A stretch of DNA of 64,000 nucleotides. Source: Luteimonas viscosa (GTDB lineage Bacteria > Pseudomonadota > Gammaproteobacteria > Xanthomonadales > Xanthomonadaceae). Location of the stretch: NCBI RefSeq assembly GCF_008244685.1, contig NZ_VTFT01000001.1:1653248-1717247 (forward strand), given 5' to 3'. Of the stretch, positions 1 through 8,429 are shown in pieces. Within the stretch, counting starts at the first letter, position 1. Every line of letters starts with the position of its first letter. The notes under the pieces are model-generated. The model did not search any database. It had not been told where the DNA came from and was given only the letters and a program-made list of their open reading frames with translations. The position numbers were made by a program, and so were the translations under genes.

Positions 1-474
<474 letters not shown>

Positions 475-482
475 GCATCGCG

Positions 483-1229
483 ATGGATGCCACCGCGCAA
501 CTGCAGGCCAGCCTCGACGCGATCCGTGCGCGGATCGCCGCGGCCTGCCGCGCCGCCGGTCGCGATCCGTCCGGCGTACGCCTGCTGCCGGTGAGCAAGA
601 CCGTCGATGCCGCCCGGCTGCGGCTCGCCTACGATCTCGGCATCCGCGAGTTCGGCGAGAACAAGGTGCAGGAAGCGCTGGCTAAGTCCGAGGCGATGGC
701 CGACCTGCCCGACCTGCGATGGGTGCTGATCGGCCACCTGCAGACCAACAAGGCCAAGCATGCGGCGCGCTTCGCCGGCGAATTCCAGGCGCTCGACAGC
801 CTGCGCGTGGCGCAGGCGCTCGATACCCAGCTGCAGAAGCACGGGCGTGCGCTCGACGTGCTAGTGCAGGTCAATACTTCGGGCGAAGCCAGCAAGTTCG
901 GACTCGCGCCCGGCGAGGTACCCGCGTTCGTCCGCGAGCTGCCCGCGTTTTCCGCCTTGCGCGTGCGCGGGCTGATGACGCTGGCGCTGTTCTCCGAAGA
1001 CGAATCCCGCGTGCGTCCCTGCTTCGTGCGCCTGCGCGAGCTGCGCGACCGGCTGCGCCAGGAGGCGCCGGACGGCATCGCCATGGACGAACTGTCCATG
1101 GGCATGTCCGGCGACTTCGAACTCGCCATTGCCGAAGGCGCGACCACGGTGCGCGTGGGCACGGCGATCTTCGGCACCCGTTCCACGCCCGACAGCGCCT
1201 ACTGGCCGGACGCGACGGGCCATCAGTAG
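483..1229 (+). CDS. yggS: PLP homeostasis protein, YggS/PROSC family
   Basis: A 248-residue YggS/YlmE/PROSC protein. It binds pyridoxal 5'-phosphate but has no known catalytic activity, and in other bacteria it keeps free PLP and amino-acid pools balanced. The Schiff-base lysine is Lys39 in LLPVSKT; the conserved FGENKVQE (residues 57-64) and IGHLQTNK (83-90) blocks follow, and the phosphate-binding SMGMSGD segment lies near the C-terminus. ATG at 483 follows the hemF stop closely and gives the normal family length. Its 3' end overlaps the convergent copper-receptor gene by 7 bases, so the two genes have no terminator between them. Confidence 0.95.
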   Translation: MDATAQLQASLDAIRARIAAACRAAGRDPSGVRLLPVSKTVDAARLRLAYDLGIREFGENKVQEALAKSEAMADLPDLRWVLIGHLQTNKAKHAARFAGEFQALDSLRVAQALDTQLQKHGRALDVLVQVNTSGEASKFGLAPGEVPAFVRELPAFSALRVRGLMTLALFSEDESRVRPCFVRLRELRDRLRQEAPDGIAMDELSMGMSGDFELAIAEGATTVRVGTAIFGTRSTPDSAYWPDATGHQ

Positions 1230-3292
1230 GACACGTTGAGCTTGACCCAGGCCGTGCGTCCGGGTTCGTGGATGCGCGTCGGATCGGCCGGATATCCGAA
1301 GGCGCTGTTGCCCGCGAGGTTGAGGTGTTCAACGTAGTCGCGATCGAACAGGTTGTCGATGCCGGCGGCCAGGCGCCAACGGTCGTCGATTCGGTACGCG
1401 CCATTGAGCGAGAACACCGCGAACCCGCTGCTGGGGCCGAGGTCGCGTCCGACCACGTTGCCGAGCGCCGGGCTCACCCTGTCCTGCGCGGCCACCGCGC
1501 GCAGCAGCGCGCCGGCCGACCAGGTGCCGTTGTCCCAGGCGGCGTTGAGCCTTGCCTCCAGTGGCGGCATCTGCGGCAGGGCCTGGCCGCTGTCGGCCAG
1601 TTCGCCCCACGAGTAGGCGAGCGTGCCGCCGAGCTTCCAGTGTTCGGCCGCGCGCCACTCCACGCCGGCCTCGCCGCCACGGATATCCGCATCGGCGTTG
1701 CGCGCGCGCGTGGTGGTCCCGCCCATCGCATCGATGTAGTCGAAGGCGATGTAATCGCTCATGCGCCCGGCATACGCCGAGACCCAGGCATCGATCCGCT
1801 TGCCCGCATGGCGCATGCCGACGTCGAACTGGGTGGTGCGCTCGGGCCGCACGCCGGCGAAGGCGTTGGCCGCGCCGTCCGGTCCGCGATTGGGGGAGAA
1901 CAGCTCCCAGTAGTCCGGCATGCGCCGGGTGTGGCCGATGCCGGCATACCAGCGTAGCGGCCGGCCATCGAGGTCCTGTTCGAAGCGGACGAAGGCCGAG
2001 GGCAGCGTTTCCGCGCGCGCCTGTCCCAGGGTCGGGTTGGGCGTCGGCATCATGCCGCCGGTCGTGGCGCGGCGGTCCTGGGCCTCGCTGCGGTCCACGC
2101 GCGCACCGGCGATCAGGTGGTTGCGTGCGTCCAGGTGCCAGTGCAGTTCGGCGAAGGCGCCGGCCTGGCGGAAGCGCGCGTCCACCGTCCACGGCTGCGC
2201 GAGGTACTGCCCGCGGCCCGTGGCGCTGCGGCGCGAATGGCGGCTGCTGCGTGCGTCGACACCCGCGGTGAGTTCCCAGTGCTCGCCGCCGAAGCCGAAC
2301 GCGGACCGTCCGCCGCTGGTGCGGTGGGCGACGTTGCTCGCCATCGGCATCGGCATCGCGCCCGCGGGATCGGGTTCGCGCAGCGTGTAGTTGTCCATCA
2401 CATGGTCGACGTCGTTGTAGTAGACGTTCGCCGCGATCTCGTGCAGCCGGCCCTGCATGCCCTTCTTCTCGAAGCGCAGGCCCCAGGTGGCGCGGTCGAA
2501 CTGCGTGCCGTCCATGCCGCGTCCGGCATAGCGCGCCTGGCCGTCGCCGGTGCCGACGCTGGCTTCGAGCACGGTATCCGGATCCGGCGTCCAGCCGATG
2601 GCGGCGTCGGCGTTCCACTTCTCCCAGGCCGAGGGCACGGGGCGGCCGACGCCGTCCTCGTAGTCGTCCGATTCGGAGCGGTTGGCCGTCAGCCTCCCGT
2701 ACACCTGCGGACTGCCGGCGATGGCATCGAGCACCTGGTCGTTGCGGCCGTGGCTGGCGAACATGGCGCTGCCGTCCAGGCGCAGGCCGGGCTGGTCGAA
2801 GTACGGGATCTCGCGTTCGAACCTCACCGTACCCGCCGAGGCGCCGCCGCCCCACAGCACCGTCTGCGGACCCTTGACGATGGTCAGCCGGTCGTAGGTT
2901 TCCGGCGACACGTAGGACATCGCGTTGTCCATGCGCGAGGGGCAGGCGCCCATCAGCGCGCCGTCGCCGGCGAGCAGGTTCAGGCGCGAGCCGAACTGCC
3001 CGCGCAGCACCGGATCGCCATTGGTGCCGCCGCTGCGCAGGGTGGCGAAGCCCGGCACGGTCCTGAGGTAGTCGGCGCCGTCGCTGGCCGGCACCGGCTG
3101 CCGCGGCAGGCGCGGATCGGTCACCCAGGTCAGCGATGCCACCGGCGCCACGCCGACGACCACCAGGCTGTCGAGGTCGACGATGCGCTCTTGCACTGGC
3201 GCGCCTTGCTCCGCCGCCTGCGCCCCGGCCGCCACCAGTTGCCACAACGCCACCGCGCCCGCGACCGCCACGCACAGGACCTTGCCTTTCAT
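1223..3292 (-). CDS. TonB-dependent copper receptor, OprC/NosA type
   Basis: A 689-residue outer-membrane TonB-dependent receptor with a signal peptide (residues about 1-27), a plug domain and a 22-strand-type barrel ending in an aromatic residue (NVSY). The copper-site motif of the OprC family is visible: C117-x3-M121 in GACPSRM and H297-x-M299 in DHVM. Methionine clusters (MPMPM near 313-317 and GGMMP) also fit copper binding. Family members import copper, and NosA of denitrifying pseudomonads supplies nitrous oxide reductase. The ATG at 3292 was chosen because a GGAGGAG Shine-Dalgarno sits 7-8 bases upstream; upstream in-frame ATGs lack this. It is divergent from a small Cys-tailed gene, with two FNR/DNR-like boxes between. 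Confidence 0.93.
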   Translation of the reverse strand: MKGKVLCVAVAGAVALWQLVAAGAQAAEQGAPVQERIVDLDSLVVVGVAPVASLTWVTDPRLPRQPVPASDGADYLRTVPGFATLRSGGTNGDPVLRGQFGSRLNLLAGDGALMGACPSRMDNAMSYVSPETYDRLTIVKGPQTVLWGGGASAGTVRFEREIPYFDQPGLRLDGSAMFASHGRNDQVLDAIAGSPQVYGRLTANRSESDDYEDGVGRPVPSAWEKWNADAAIGWTPDPDTVLEASVGTGDGQARYAGRGMDGTQFDRATWGLRFEKKGMQGRLHEIAANVYYNDVDHVMDNYTLREPDPAGAMPMPMASNVAHRTSGGRSAFGFGGEHWELTAGVDARSSRHSRRSATGRGQYLAQPWTVDARFRQAGAFAELHWHLDARNHLIAGARVDRSEAQDRRATTGGMMPTPNPTLGQARAETLPSAFVRFEQDLDGRPLRWYAGIGHTRRMPDYWELFSPNRGPDGAANAFAGVRPERTTQFDVGMRHAGKRIDAWVSAYAGRMSDYIAFDYIDAMGGTTTRARNADADIRGGEAGVEWRAAEHWKLGGTLAYSWGELADSGQALPQMPPLEARLNAAWDNGTWSAGALLRAVAAQDRVSPALGNVVGRDLGPSSGFAVFSLNGAYRIDDRWRLAAGIDNLFDRDYVEHLNLAGNSAFGYPADPTRIHEPGRTAWVKLNVSY

Positions 3293-3346
3293 TTCGACTC
3301 CTCCGTTCATGGCGCCATTGCAGCGCCGTTGCGCACACGGAGAAAG

Positions 3347-3359
3347 GGACAAAATGTCC
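3347..3359. promoter_or_regulatory. 13-bp palindrome upstream of the copper receptor
   Basis: GGACA-AAA-TGTCC is a perfect inverted repeat with a 3-base A/T centre, 55 bases upstream of the receptor start. On the minus strand it contains CATTTT, which lies about where a -10 element would fall if the FNR-like box at 3375-3388 activates the receptor promoter from near -40. It may be an operator overlapping that promoter or simply the -10 region; the sequence does not decide. Confidence 0.35.
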
Positions 3360-3374
3360 TGTTCGCGCAGTGGC

Positions 3375-3388
3375 TTGACCTGCGTCAG
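3375..3388 (-). promoter_or_regulatory. FNR/DNR-like box, receptor side
   Basis: On the plus strand the 14-mer is TTGACCTGCGTCAG, which matches the TTGAY-N4-RTCAA pattern of the CRP/FNR family at 9 of 10 half-site positions. The centre is 89 bases upstream of the receptor ATG. Placed at about -41.5, it would give a transcript starting near 3340 on the minus strand, compatible with a class II FNR-type promoter. The regulator (FNR, ANR or DNR) is inferred from the motif only. Confidence 0.6.
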
Positions 3389-3413
3389 GCGGGCCATGCG
3401 ATCGGCAGATCAG

Positions 3414-3427
3414 CTGATGCAGGTCAA
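3414..3427 (+). promoter_or_regulatory. FNR/DNR-like box, small-gene side
   Basis: Read on the minus strand this is TTGACCTGCATCAG, differing at one position from the box at 3375-3388. The two are mirror-oriented, with centres 39 bp apart. If this box sits at -41.5 of a plus-strand promoter, transcription would start near 3462, and the hexamer GATGCT (3450-3455) falls exactly at -12 to -7. The arrangement suggests coordinate control of both divergent genes by a low-oxygen or nitric-oxide sensor. Confidence 0.6.
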
Positions 3428-3532
3428 GGTGGAACGTGCGCGCGCAAGCGATGCTGAGGTCGCCGCGGCGCATGCCGCGAGCGCGCTGCATGCGCACCGC
3501 GGGACACCCCCCCTTCTTCCAGGATGCACGCC

Positions 3533-3772
3533 ATGACCCAGTTCAACATCCGCCTCGACCAGCGACTGGACGACCTCGCCACCTTCGAGCGCCGCCTGCA
3601 GGCGCAGGATCCCGCGGCCCTGGCCGATACCGATGCCAGCGACATCCTGCGCGTCTCCACCAGCCTGGGCGAGGACGAGATCGCCGCGAGCCTGCGCATG
3701 GCCGGCCACACGGGCGAGACGGTGCAGATCGAACGCCAGGCCTCGACCTGCTGCGGCGGCTGCGGAGGCTGA
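3533..3772 (+). CDS. Small protein with Cys/Gly-rich C-terminal tail, unknown function
   Basis: A 79-residue hypothetical protein. Its body is acidic and helical in character, with repeated Asp/Ala segments, and it ends in STCCGGCGG, giving three cysteines within five residues (C-C-G-G-C) that could hold a metal or thiol cofactor. ATG at 3533 is preferred over the ATG at 3524 because an AGGA ribosome-binding site (3521-3524) then lies 8 bases upstream. There is no signal peptide or membrane segment. It is divergent from the OprC/NosA-type copper receptor and shares a promoter region with FNR-like boxes, so a copper-handling or anaerobic role is an inference from context. No family was recognised. 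Confidence 0.7.
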   Translation: MTQFNIRLDQRLDDLATFERRLQAQDPAALADTDASDILRVSTSLGEDEIAASLRMAGHTGETVQIERQASTCCGGCGG

Positions 3773-3880
3773 TCGATTCGACCACGATGCGCTCGGGACG
3801 ACGGCCCGGGCTCGACACGACGGCCCCACCCGCCTCCGGCACCATCCACCCGTGGAGGGCGCAATCCCGGAATCGCCGCC

Positions 3881-3912
3881 TTTCCCTTCTCCCGCGGGCG
3901 GGGGAAGGGAAA
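3881..3912. terminator. Bidirectional hairpin between convergent genes
   Basis: A 15-base stem with one mismatch and a 3-base GGG loop; the arms are TTTCCCTTCTCCCGC and its near complement. The A/T-rich ends give a short U run in either direction. It lies between the small Cys-tailed gene (ends 3772) and glmS (ends 3968), which converge, so it probably terminates both. The C/T-rich arm also resembles intergenic repeats of xanthomonads. Confidence 0.6.
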
Positions 3913-3967
3913 ATCCCTATTCAGAAGATGTGATGGAGAGACAGCAAAGCGGGGGAGGAAACGCGGT

Positions 3968-5797
3968 TTACTCGACCGTGACCGCCTTGGCCAGGTTGCG
4001 CGGCTTGTCGACGTCGGTGCCGCGCGACAGGGCCGTGTGATAGGCCAGCAGCTGCACCGGGATGGTGTGCACGATCGGGCTGAGCACGCCGACGTGGCGC
4101 GGGGTGCGGATCACGTGCACGCCCTCGGACTCGTTGAAGTTGCTGTCGGCGTCGGTGAACACGAACAGCTCGCCGCCGCGCGCGCGCACTTCCTGCATGT
4201 TCGACTTCACCTTCTCCAGCAGGGTGTCGTTGGGCGCGATCACCACCACCGGCATCGCCGCGTCCACCAGCGCCAGCGGGCCGTGTTTGAGCTCGCCCGC
4301 AGGGTACGCCTCGGCGTGGATGTAGGAGATTTCCTTGAGCTTGAGCGCGCCCTCGAGCGCGATCGGGTAGTGCACGCCGCGGCCGAGGAACAGCGCGTGG
4401 GCGCGCGGCGCGAAGCGCTCGGCCCACAGCGCGATCTGCGGCTCGAGGTTGAGCGCGTGCTGGATGCTGCCGGGCAGGTGGCGCAGCGCCTCGACGTACT
4501 CGCCTTCCTTGTCCGCGTCGAGCCGGCCGTGCAGCTTGCCCAGGGTCGCGGCAAGCGCGAACAGGCCGACCAGCTGGGTGGTGAAGGCCTTGGTCGAGGC
4601 GACGCCGATCTCGGCACCCGCGCGGGTGTAGAACACCAGCCGGCTGGCGCGCGGGATCGCGCTCTCGGGCACGTTGCAGATCGACAGGGTCCTGTCGTGA
4701 CCGAGTGATTTCGCGTACTTGAGCGCCTCCATCGTGTCGAGGGTTTCGCCCGACTGCGAGATGGTCACGATCAGCTGCTTCGGGTTCGCCACCGCCTTGC
4801 GGTAGCGGTACTCGCTGGCGATCTCGACGCTGCACGGCAGCCCGCTGATCGCCTCGATCCAGTAGCGCGCCACCGAGCCGGCGTAGAAGCTGGTGCCGCA
4901 GGCCAGGATCTGCACGCCCTCGACCCCGGCCAGCACCTCGCCTGCGTCCTTGCCGAACAGCGCCGGCTCGAACGCATTGGCGTCGATGATCGCCTCGAGC
5001 GTGTCGGCGATCGCGCGCGGCTGCTCGTGGATCTCCTTCTGCATGAAGTGGCGGTACGGGCCGAGCTCCAGCGACGCAAGCGAGACGTCCGACAGGTGCT
5101 CGTCGCGCTGCACCGGCGCATCGTCCGCGCCGAACACGCGTACGCCCTCGCGGCTGATCTCGGCGGTGTCGCCTTCCTCGAGGAAGATCACCCGGCGCGT
5201 GTACTGCACGATCGCCGAGACGTCGGAGGCGACGAAGTTCTCGCCCTCGCCCAGGCCGACCAGCAGCGGGCAGCCCATGCGCGCCACCACCATGCGGCCC
5301 GGCTCCTTGCGGCTGATCACCGCCAGCGCGTAGGCGCCGTGCAGCTCCTTGACCGTGTGCTGCAGGGCGCCGAGCAGGTCCTGGCCGCCCTTGAGGTAAT
5401 GGTGGATCAGGTGCGCGATCACCTCGGTGTCGGTCTGCGATTCGAACGCGTAGCCGAGCTGCTGCAGCCGTTCGCGCTGCTGCTCGTGGTTCTCGATGAT
5501 GCCGTTGTGCACCAGCGCCACGCCGTGGCTGATGTGCGGATGCGCGTTGGCTTCGGTGACGCCGCCGTGGGTGGCCCAGCGCGTATGGCCGATGCCGAGC
5601 GAGGCCCGCACGCCTTCGGCATGGGCCGCCGCCTCCATTTCCGATACGCGGCCGGTGCGGCGCACGCGGCGCACGTCGCTGCCGTCGACCAGGGCGATCC
5701 CGGCCGAGTCGTAGCCACGGTATTCCAGACGCTTCAGTCCGTCGATCAGGACCGGAACCACATCGCGATCCGCGATCGCGCCGACGATGCCGCACAT
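3968..5797 (-). CDS. glmS: Glutamine-fructose-6-phosphate aminotransferase (isomerizing)
   Basis: Glucosamine-6-phosphate synthase, 609 residues, the usual length. It transfers the amide nitrogen of glutamine to fructose-6-phosphate, the entry step of UDP-GlcNAc synthesis. It begins MCGIVGA, so Cys2 becomes the N-terminal nucleophile of the glutaminase domain after Met removal; this fixes the start at 5797 and rejects the 27-residue in-frame extension. The second half holds two SIS domains (the SQSGET motif is visible), and the C-terminus has the conserved [15 protein letters not shown] ending. It is divergent from the sigma-54-controlled exporter operon. glmU, two pathway steps on, lies 9 kb away on the same strand. 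Confidence 0.98.
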   Translation of the reverse strand: MCGIVGAIADRDVVPVLIDGLKRLEYRGYDSAGIALVDGSDVRRVRRTGRVSEMEAAAHAEGVRASLGIGHTRWATHGGVTEANAHPHISHGVALVHNGIIENHEQQRERLQQLGYAFESQTDTEVIAHLIHHYLKGGQDLLGALQHTVKELHGAYALAVISRKEPGRMVVARMGCPLLVGLGEGENFVASDVSAIVQYTRRVIFLEEGDTAEISREGVRVFGADDAPVQRDEHLSDVSLASLELGPYRHFMQKEIHEQPRAIADTLEAIIDANAFEPALFGKDAGEVLAGVEGVQILACGTSFYAGSVARYWIEAISGLPCSVEIASEYRYRKAVANPKQLIVTISQSGETLDTMEALKYAKSLGHDRTLSICNVPESAIPRASRLVFYTRAGAEIGVASTKAFTTQLVGLFALAATLGKLHGRLDADKEGEYVEALRHLPGSIQHALNLEPQIALWAERFAPRAHALFLGRGVHYPIALEGALKLKEISYIHAEAYPAGELKHGPLALVDAAMPVVVIAPNDTLLEKVKSNMQEVRARGGELFVFTDADSNFNESEGVHVIRTPRHVGVLSPIVHTIPVQLLAYHTALSRGTDVDKPRNLAKAVTVE

Positions 5798-5842
5798 GTA
5801 TCCGCACCTCCCCGAATGTCCGCCAAGTGTACGGGAAAGGCC

Positions 5843-5878
5843 CGTCCGACCGGACAGCCGGAGTGTCCGCGCGGACAC
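5843..5878 (+). promoter_or_regulatory. Paired palindromes, candidate NtrC-type enhancer (UAS)
   Basis: Two copies of the pattern YGTCCG-N2-CGGACA: CGTCCGACCGGACA at 5843-5856 and TGTCCGCGCGGACA at 5864-5877, the latter within a perfect 16-bp palindrome (5863-5878). Their starts are 21 bp apart, two helical turns. Their centres lie about 98 and 77 bases upstream of the start predicted from the sigma-54 element at 5922. A half site TGTCCG occurs at 5817-5822. The spacing matches enhancer pairs bound by NtrC-family activators, and such an activator is encoded in the same operon (11552-12895). Confidence 0.65.
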
Positions 5879-5921
5879 CCGGACAGACGCCTTTTCCTTT
5901 TCCGATCAACGACATCGCCGT

Positions 5922-5936
5922 TGGCACGGAGGTTGC
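5922..5936 (+). promoter_or_regulatory. Sigma-54 (-24/-12) promoter of the exporter operon
   Basis: TGGCACGGAGGTTGC matches the sigma-54 consensus TGGCAC-N5-TTGC exactly, with the diagnostic GG (5923-5924) and GC (5935-5936) separated by 10 bases. Transcription would start near 5948, leaving a leader of about 30 bases before the ATG at 5979. The -12 element also forms part of a 16-bp palindrome (5930-5945). No sigma-70-type promoter was evident in this 181-bp divergent region on the plus strand. Confidence 0.8.
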
Positions 5937-5978
5937 GTGCAACCTTCCTGCCTCCCTCGACATCCATTGACCTTGCCC

Positions 5979-7274
5979 ATGGACCAACCCGCCCGCATCC
6001 GCGACACCTCCGGCCAGGACCAGGTGCTGGCCCGGCCGTCCGGTCTGCGCCGGTTGCCGAAGGCCTGGCTGTTCGGCGCCGCCACGGTGGTGGTGCTCGG
6101 CCTGCTCGCGGCCTGGGTGATCGGGGGCTGGGCCTCGGGCTCGAGTTCGTTCGACGCTTCGCGCGTCCGCATCGCCGAGGTCACCCGCGGCGACTTGGTG
6201 CGCGACCTGTCCGCCGACGGCCGCGTGATCACCGCTAACAGCCCGACGCTGTACGCGATCGCCGGCGGCACGGTGACGCTGAAGGTGGTTGCCGGCGATG
6301 TCGTGAAGCAGGGCCAGGAACTGGCGGTCATCGACAGCCCGGAACTGCGCAGCAAGCTGGTGCAGGAGGAATCGACCCTGGCCAGCCTGCAGGGCGAGGC
6401 CAACCGGGCCGTGCTCGACGCCCAGCTCACCCGCTCGGACGCGCAGAAGCTGCTCGACCAGGCGCAGATCGACCACACCGCCGCGCAGCGCGACGTGGAA
6501 CGCTACCAGCGCGCCTTCGAGGGCGGCGCGGTGTCGAAGAACGAGTACGACCGCGCGCTCGACGGCCTCAAGAAGGCCGACCTCGGCCTGGCCGCGGCGC
6601 GCAAGGATTTCTCGCTGCAGGGCGAGGGCGCGGGCATCGACGCGCGCAACAAGCGCCTGCTCGCCGAGCGCCAGCAGGCGGTGGTGGGCGAACTGCGGCG
6701 CCAGGTGGAGGCGCTGACGCTGCGCGCGCCGTTCGACGGCCAGGTCGGCCAGGTGCAGATCGCGCAGGGCACCAACGTCGCGGTCAACGCGCCGATCCTG
6801 AGCGTGGTCGACCTGAGCATGTTCGAGGTCGAGATCCGGGTACCGGAAAGCTTCGCCCGCGACCTGGCGATCGGCGTGCCGGCGCAGGTCACCAGCAGCG
6901 GCAACCGCTACGCGGCGCTGGTGTCGGCGGTCTCGCCCGAGGTGGTCAACGGCGAGGTCACCGCGCGTCTGCGCTTCGACGACGGCCAGCAGCCGCCCAA
7001 CCTGCGCCAGAACCAGCGCTTGTCCTCGCGGATCGTGCTCGACACGCGCGAGGACGTGCTGATGGTCGAGCGCGGCCCGTTCCTGGAGCAGGACGGCGGG
7101 CGCTTCGCCTGGGTGGTCGACGGCAGCAGCGCCGTGCGCCGCCCGATCCAGGCCGGGGCCGCCAGCCTCAGCGCCGTGGAAATCGTATCGGGACTGGAGG
7201 CGGGCGATCGCATCGTCGTCTCCGGGACCGACCAGTTCCCCAACGCGGACCGCGTCCGCATCTCCGGACAATGA
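5979..7274 (+). CDS. Periplasmic adaptor (membrane fusion) protein of an ABC exporter
   Basis: A 431-residue HlyD/MacA-type membrane fusion protein. One N-terminal membrane anchor is visible at residues about 30-50, followed by a lipoyl-like half (about 75-110), a long coiled-coil hairpin rich in Gln/Glu/Arg/Ala (about 110-230), the second lipoyl half (LRAPFDGQVGQVQIAQG) and beta-barrel and membrane-proximal domains. It would join the inner-membrane ABC complex to an outer-membrane TolC-like duct, which is not in this window. ATG 5979 is the only start that places the anchor near the N-terminus and lies downstream of the sigma-54 promoter. It is the first gene of the 5979-14234 unit; the next ATG follows its stop by one base. 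Confidence 0.9.
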   Translation: MDQPARIRDTSGQDQVLARPSGLRRLPKAWLFGAATVVVLGLLAAWVIGGWASGSSSFDASRVRIAEVTRGDLVRDLSADGRVITANSPTLYAIAGGTVTLKVVAGDVVKQGQELAVIDSPELRSKLVQEESTLASLQGEANRAVLDAQLTRSDAQKLLDQAQIDHTAAQRDVERYQRAFEGGAVSKNEYDRALDGLKKADLGLAAARKDFSLQGEGAGIDARNKRLLAERQQAVVGELRRQVEALTLRAPFDGQVGQVQIAQGTNVAVNAPILSVVDLSMFEVEIRVPESFARDLAIGVPAQVTSSGNRYAALVSAVSPEVVNGEVTARLRFDDGQQPPNLRQNQRLSSRIVLDTREDVLMVERGPFLEQDGGRFAWVVDGSSAVRRPIQAGAASLSAVEIVSGLEAGDRIVVSGTDQFPNADRVRISGQ

Positions 7275-7275
7275 C

Positions 7276-7488
7276 ATGAACGCCTTCGCCCACTTCCCCG
7301 CCCGCCTGCACTGGACCGCGCAGCAGCTCGCCGATGCCGTCCCGCTGCGCCTCCACGAAGTGTTCGCCTTCGACGCCGCGCGCGACAACAGCGGCCGCTC
7401 CGCTGCCAACGGCGAGCGCAGGCGTGCACGCGCCGCCACCGCGTACGCGATGCGCTCGGCGTTGCCGCCGCGCTTCGGCGTGCACTGA
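7276..7488 (+). CDS. Small protein translationally coupled to the adaptor gene
   Basis: A 70-residue ORF whose ATG begins one base after the adaptor stop codon, suggesting coupled translation. More than 90% of its codons end in G or C, as in the neighbouring genes, and its three tryptophan/phenylalanine-rich N-terminal turns (NAFAHFPARLHWT) look like an amphipathic segment. The second half is basic (GERRRARAATAYAMR). It has no signal peptide, membrane segment or recognised family. The 124-base gap to the ATPase gene contains no other coding signal. It could be a small accessory or regulatory subunit of the exporter; this rests on position only. Confidence 0.55.
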   Translation: MNAFAHFPARLHWTAQQLADAVPLRLHEVFAFDAARDNSGRSAANGERRRARAATAYAMRSALPPRFGVH

Positions 7489-7612
7489 GTCCCCCCACTT
7501 TTTCCATCCCGGTCCACCGGGGCGCGTCCGTCTCTCTCCGGACAACGCCCCGCGGCCTCACCGCCACGGCCGGGATGGCCCTTCTCCACCGCCGCGCCCG
7601 AAGGAACCCACC

Positions 7613-8338
<726 letters not shown>

Positions 8339-8429
8339 GGCGCACCCGTTCCGGCATTCGCGCCCGTCGACTGGCGACGGCACTGCAACCGACACCGGCG
8401 GGCCAGTCCCCGCCCTACGGAGCCAATCC

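Noticed and set aside
3921-7589. A 1222-residue minus-strand open frame crossing glmS and the adaptor gene
   Set aside because: It is the antisense/out-of-frame shadow of two clear genes in GC-rich DNA, with Arg/Ala/Gly/Pro-rich low-complexity product and no start signal.
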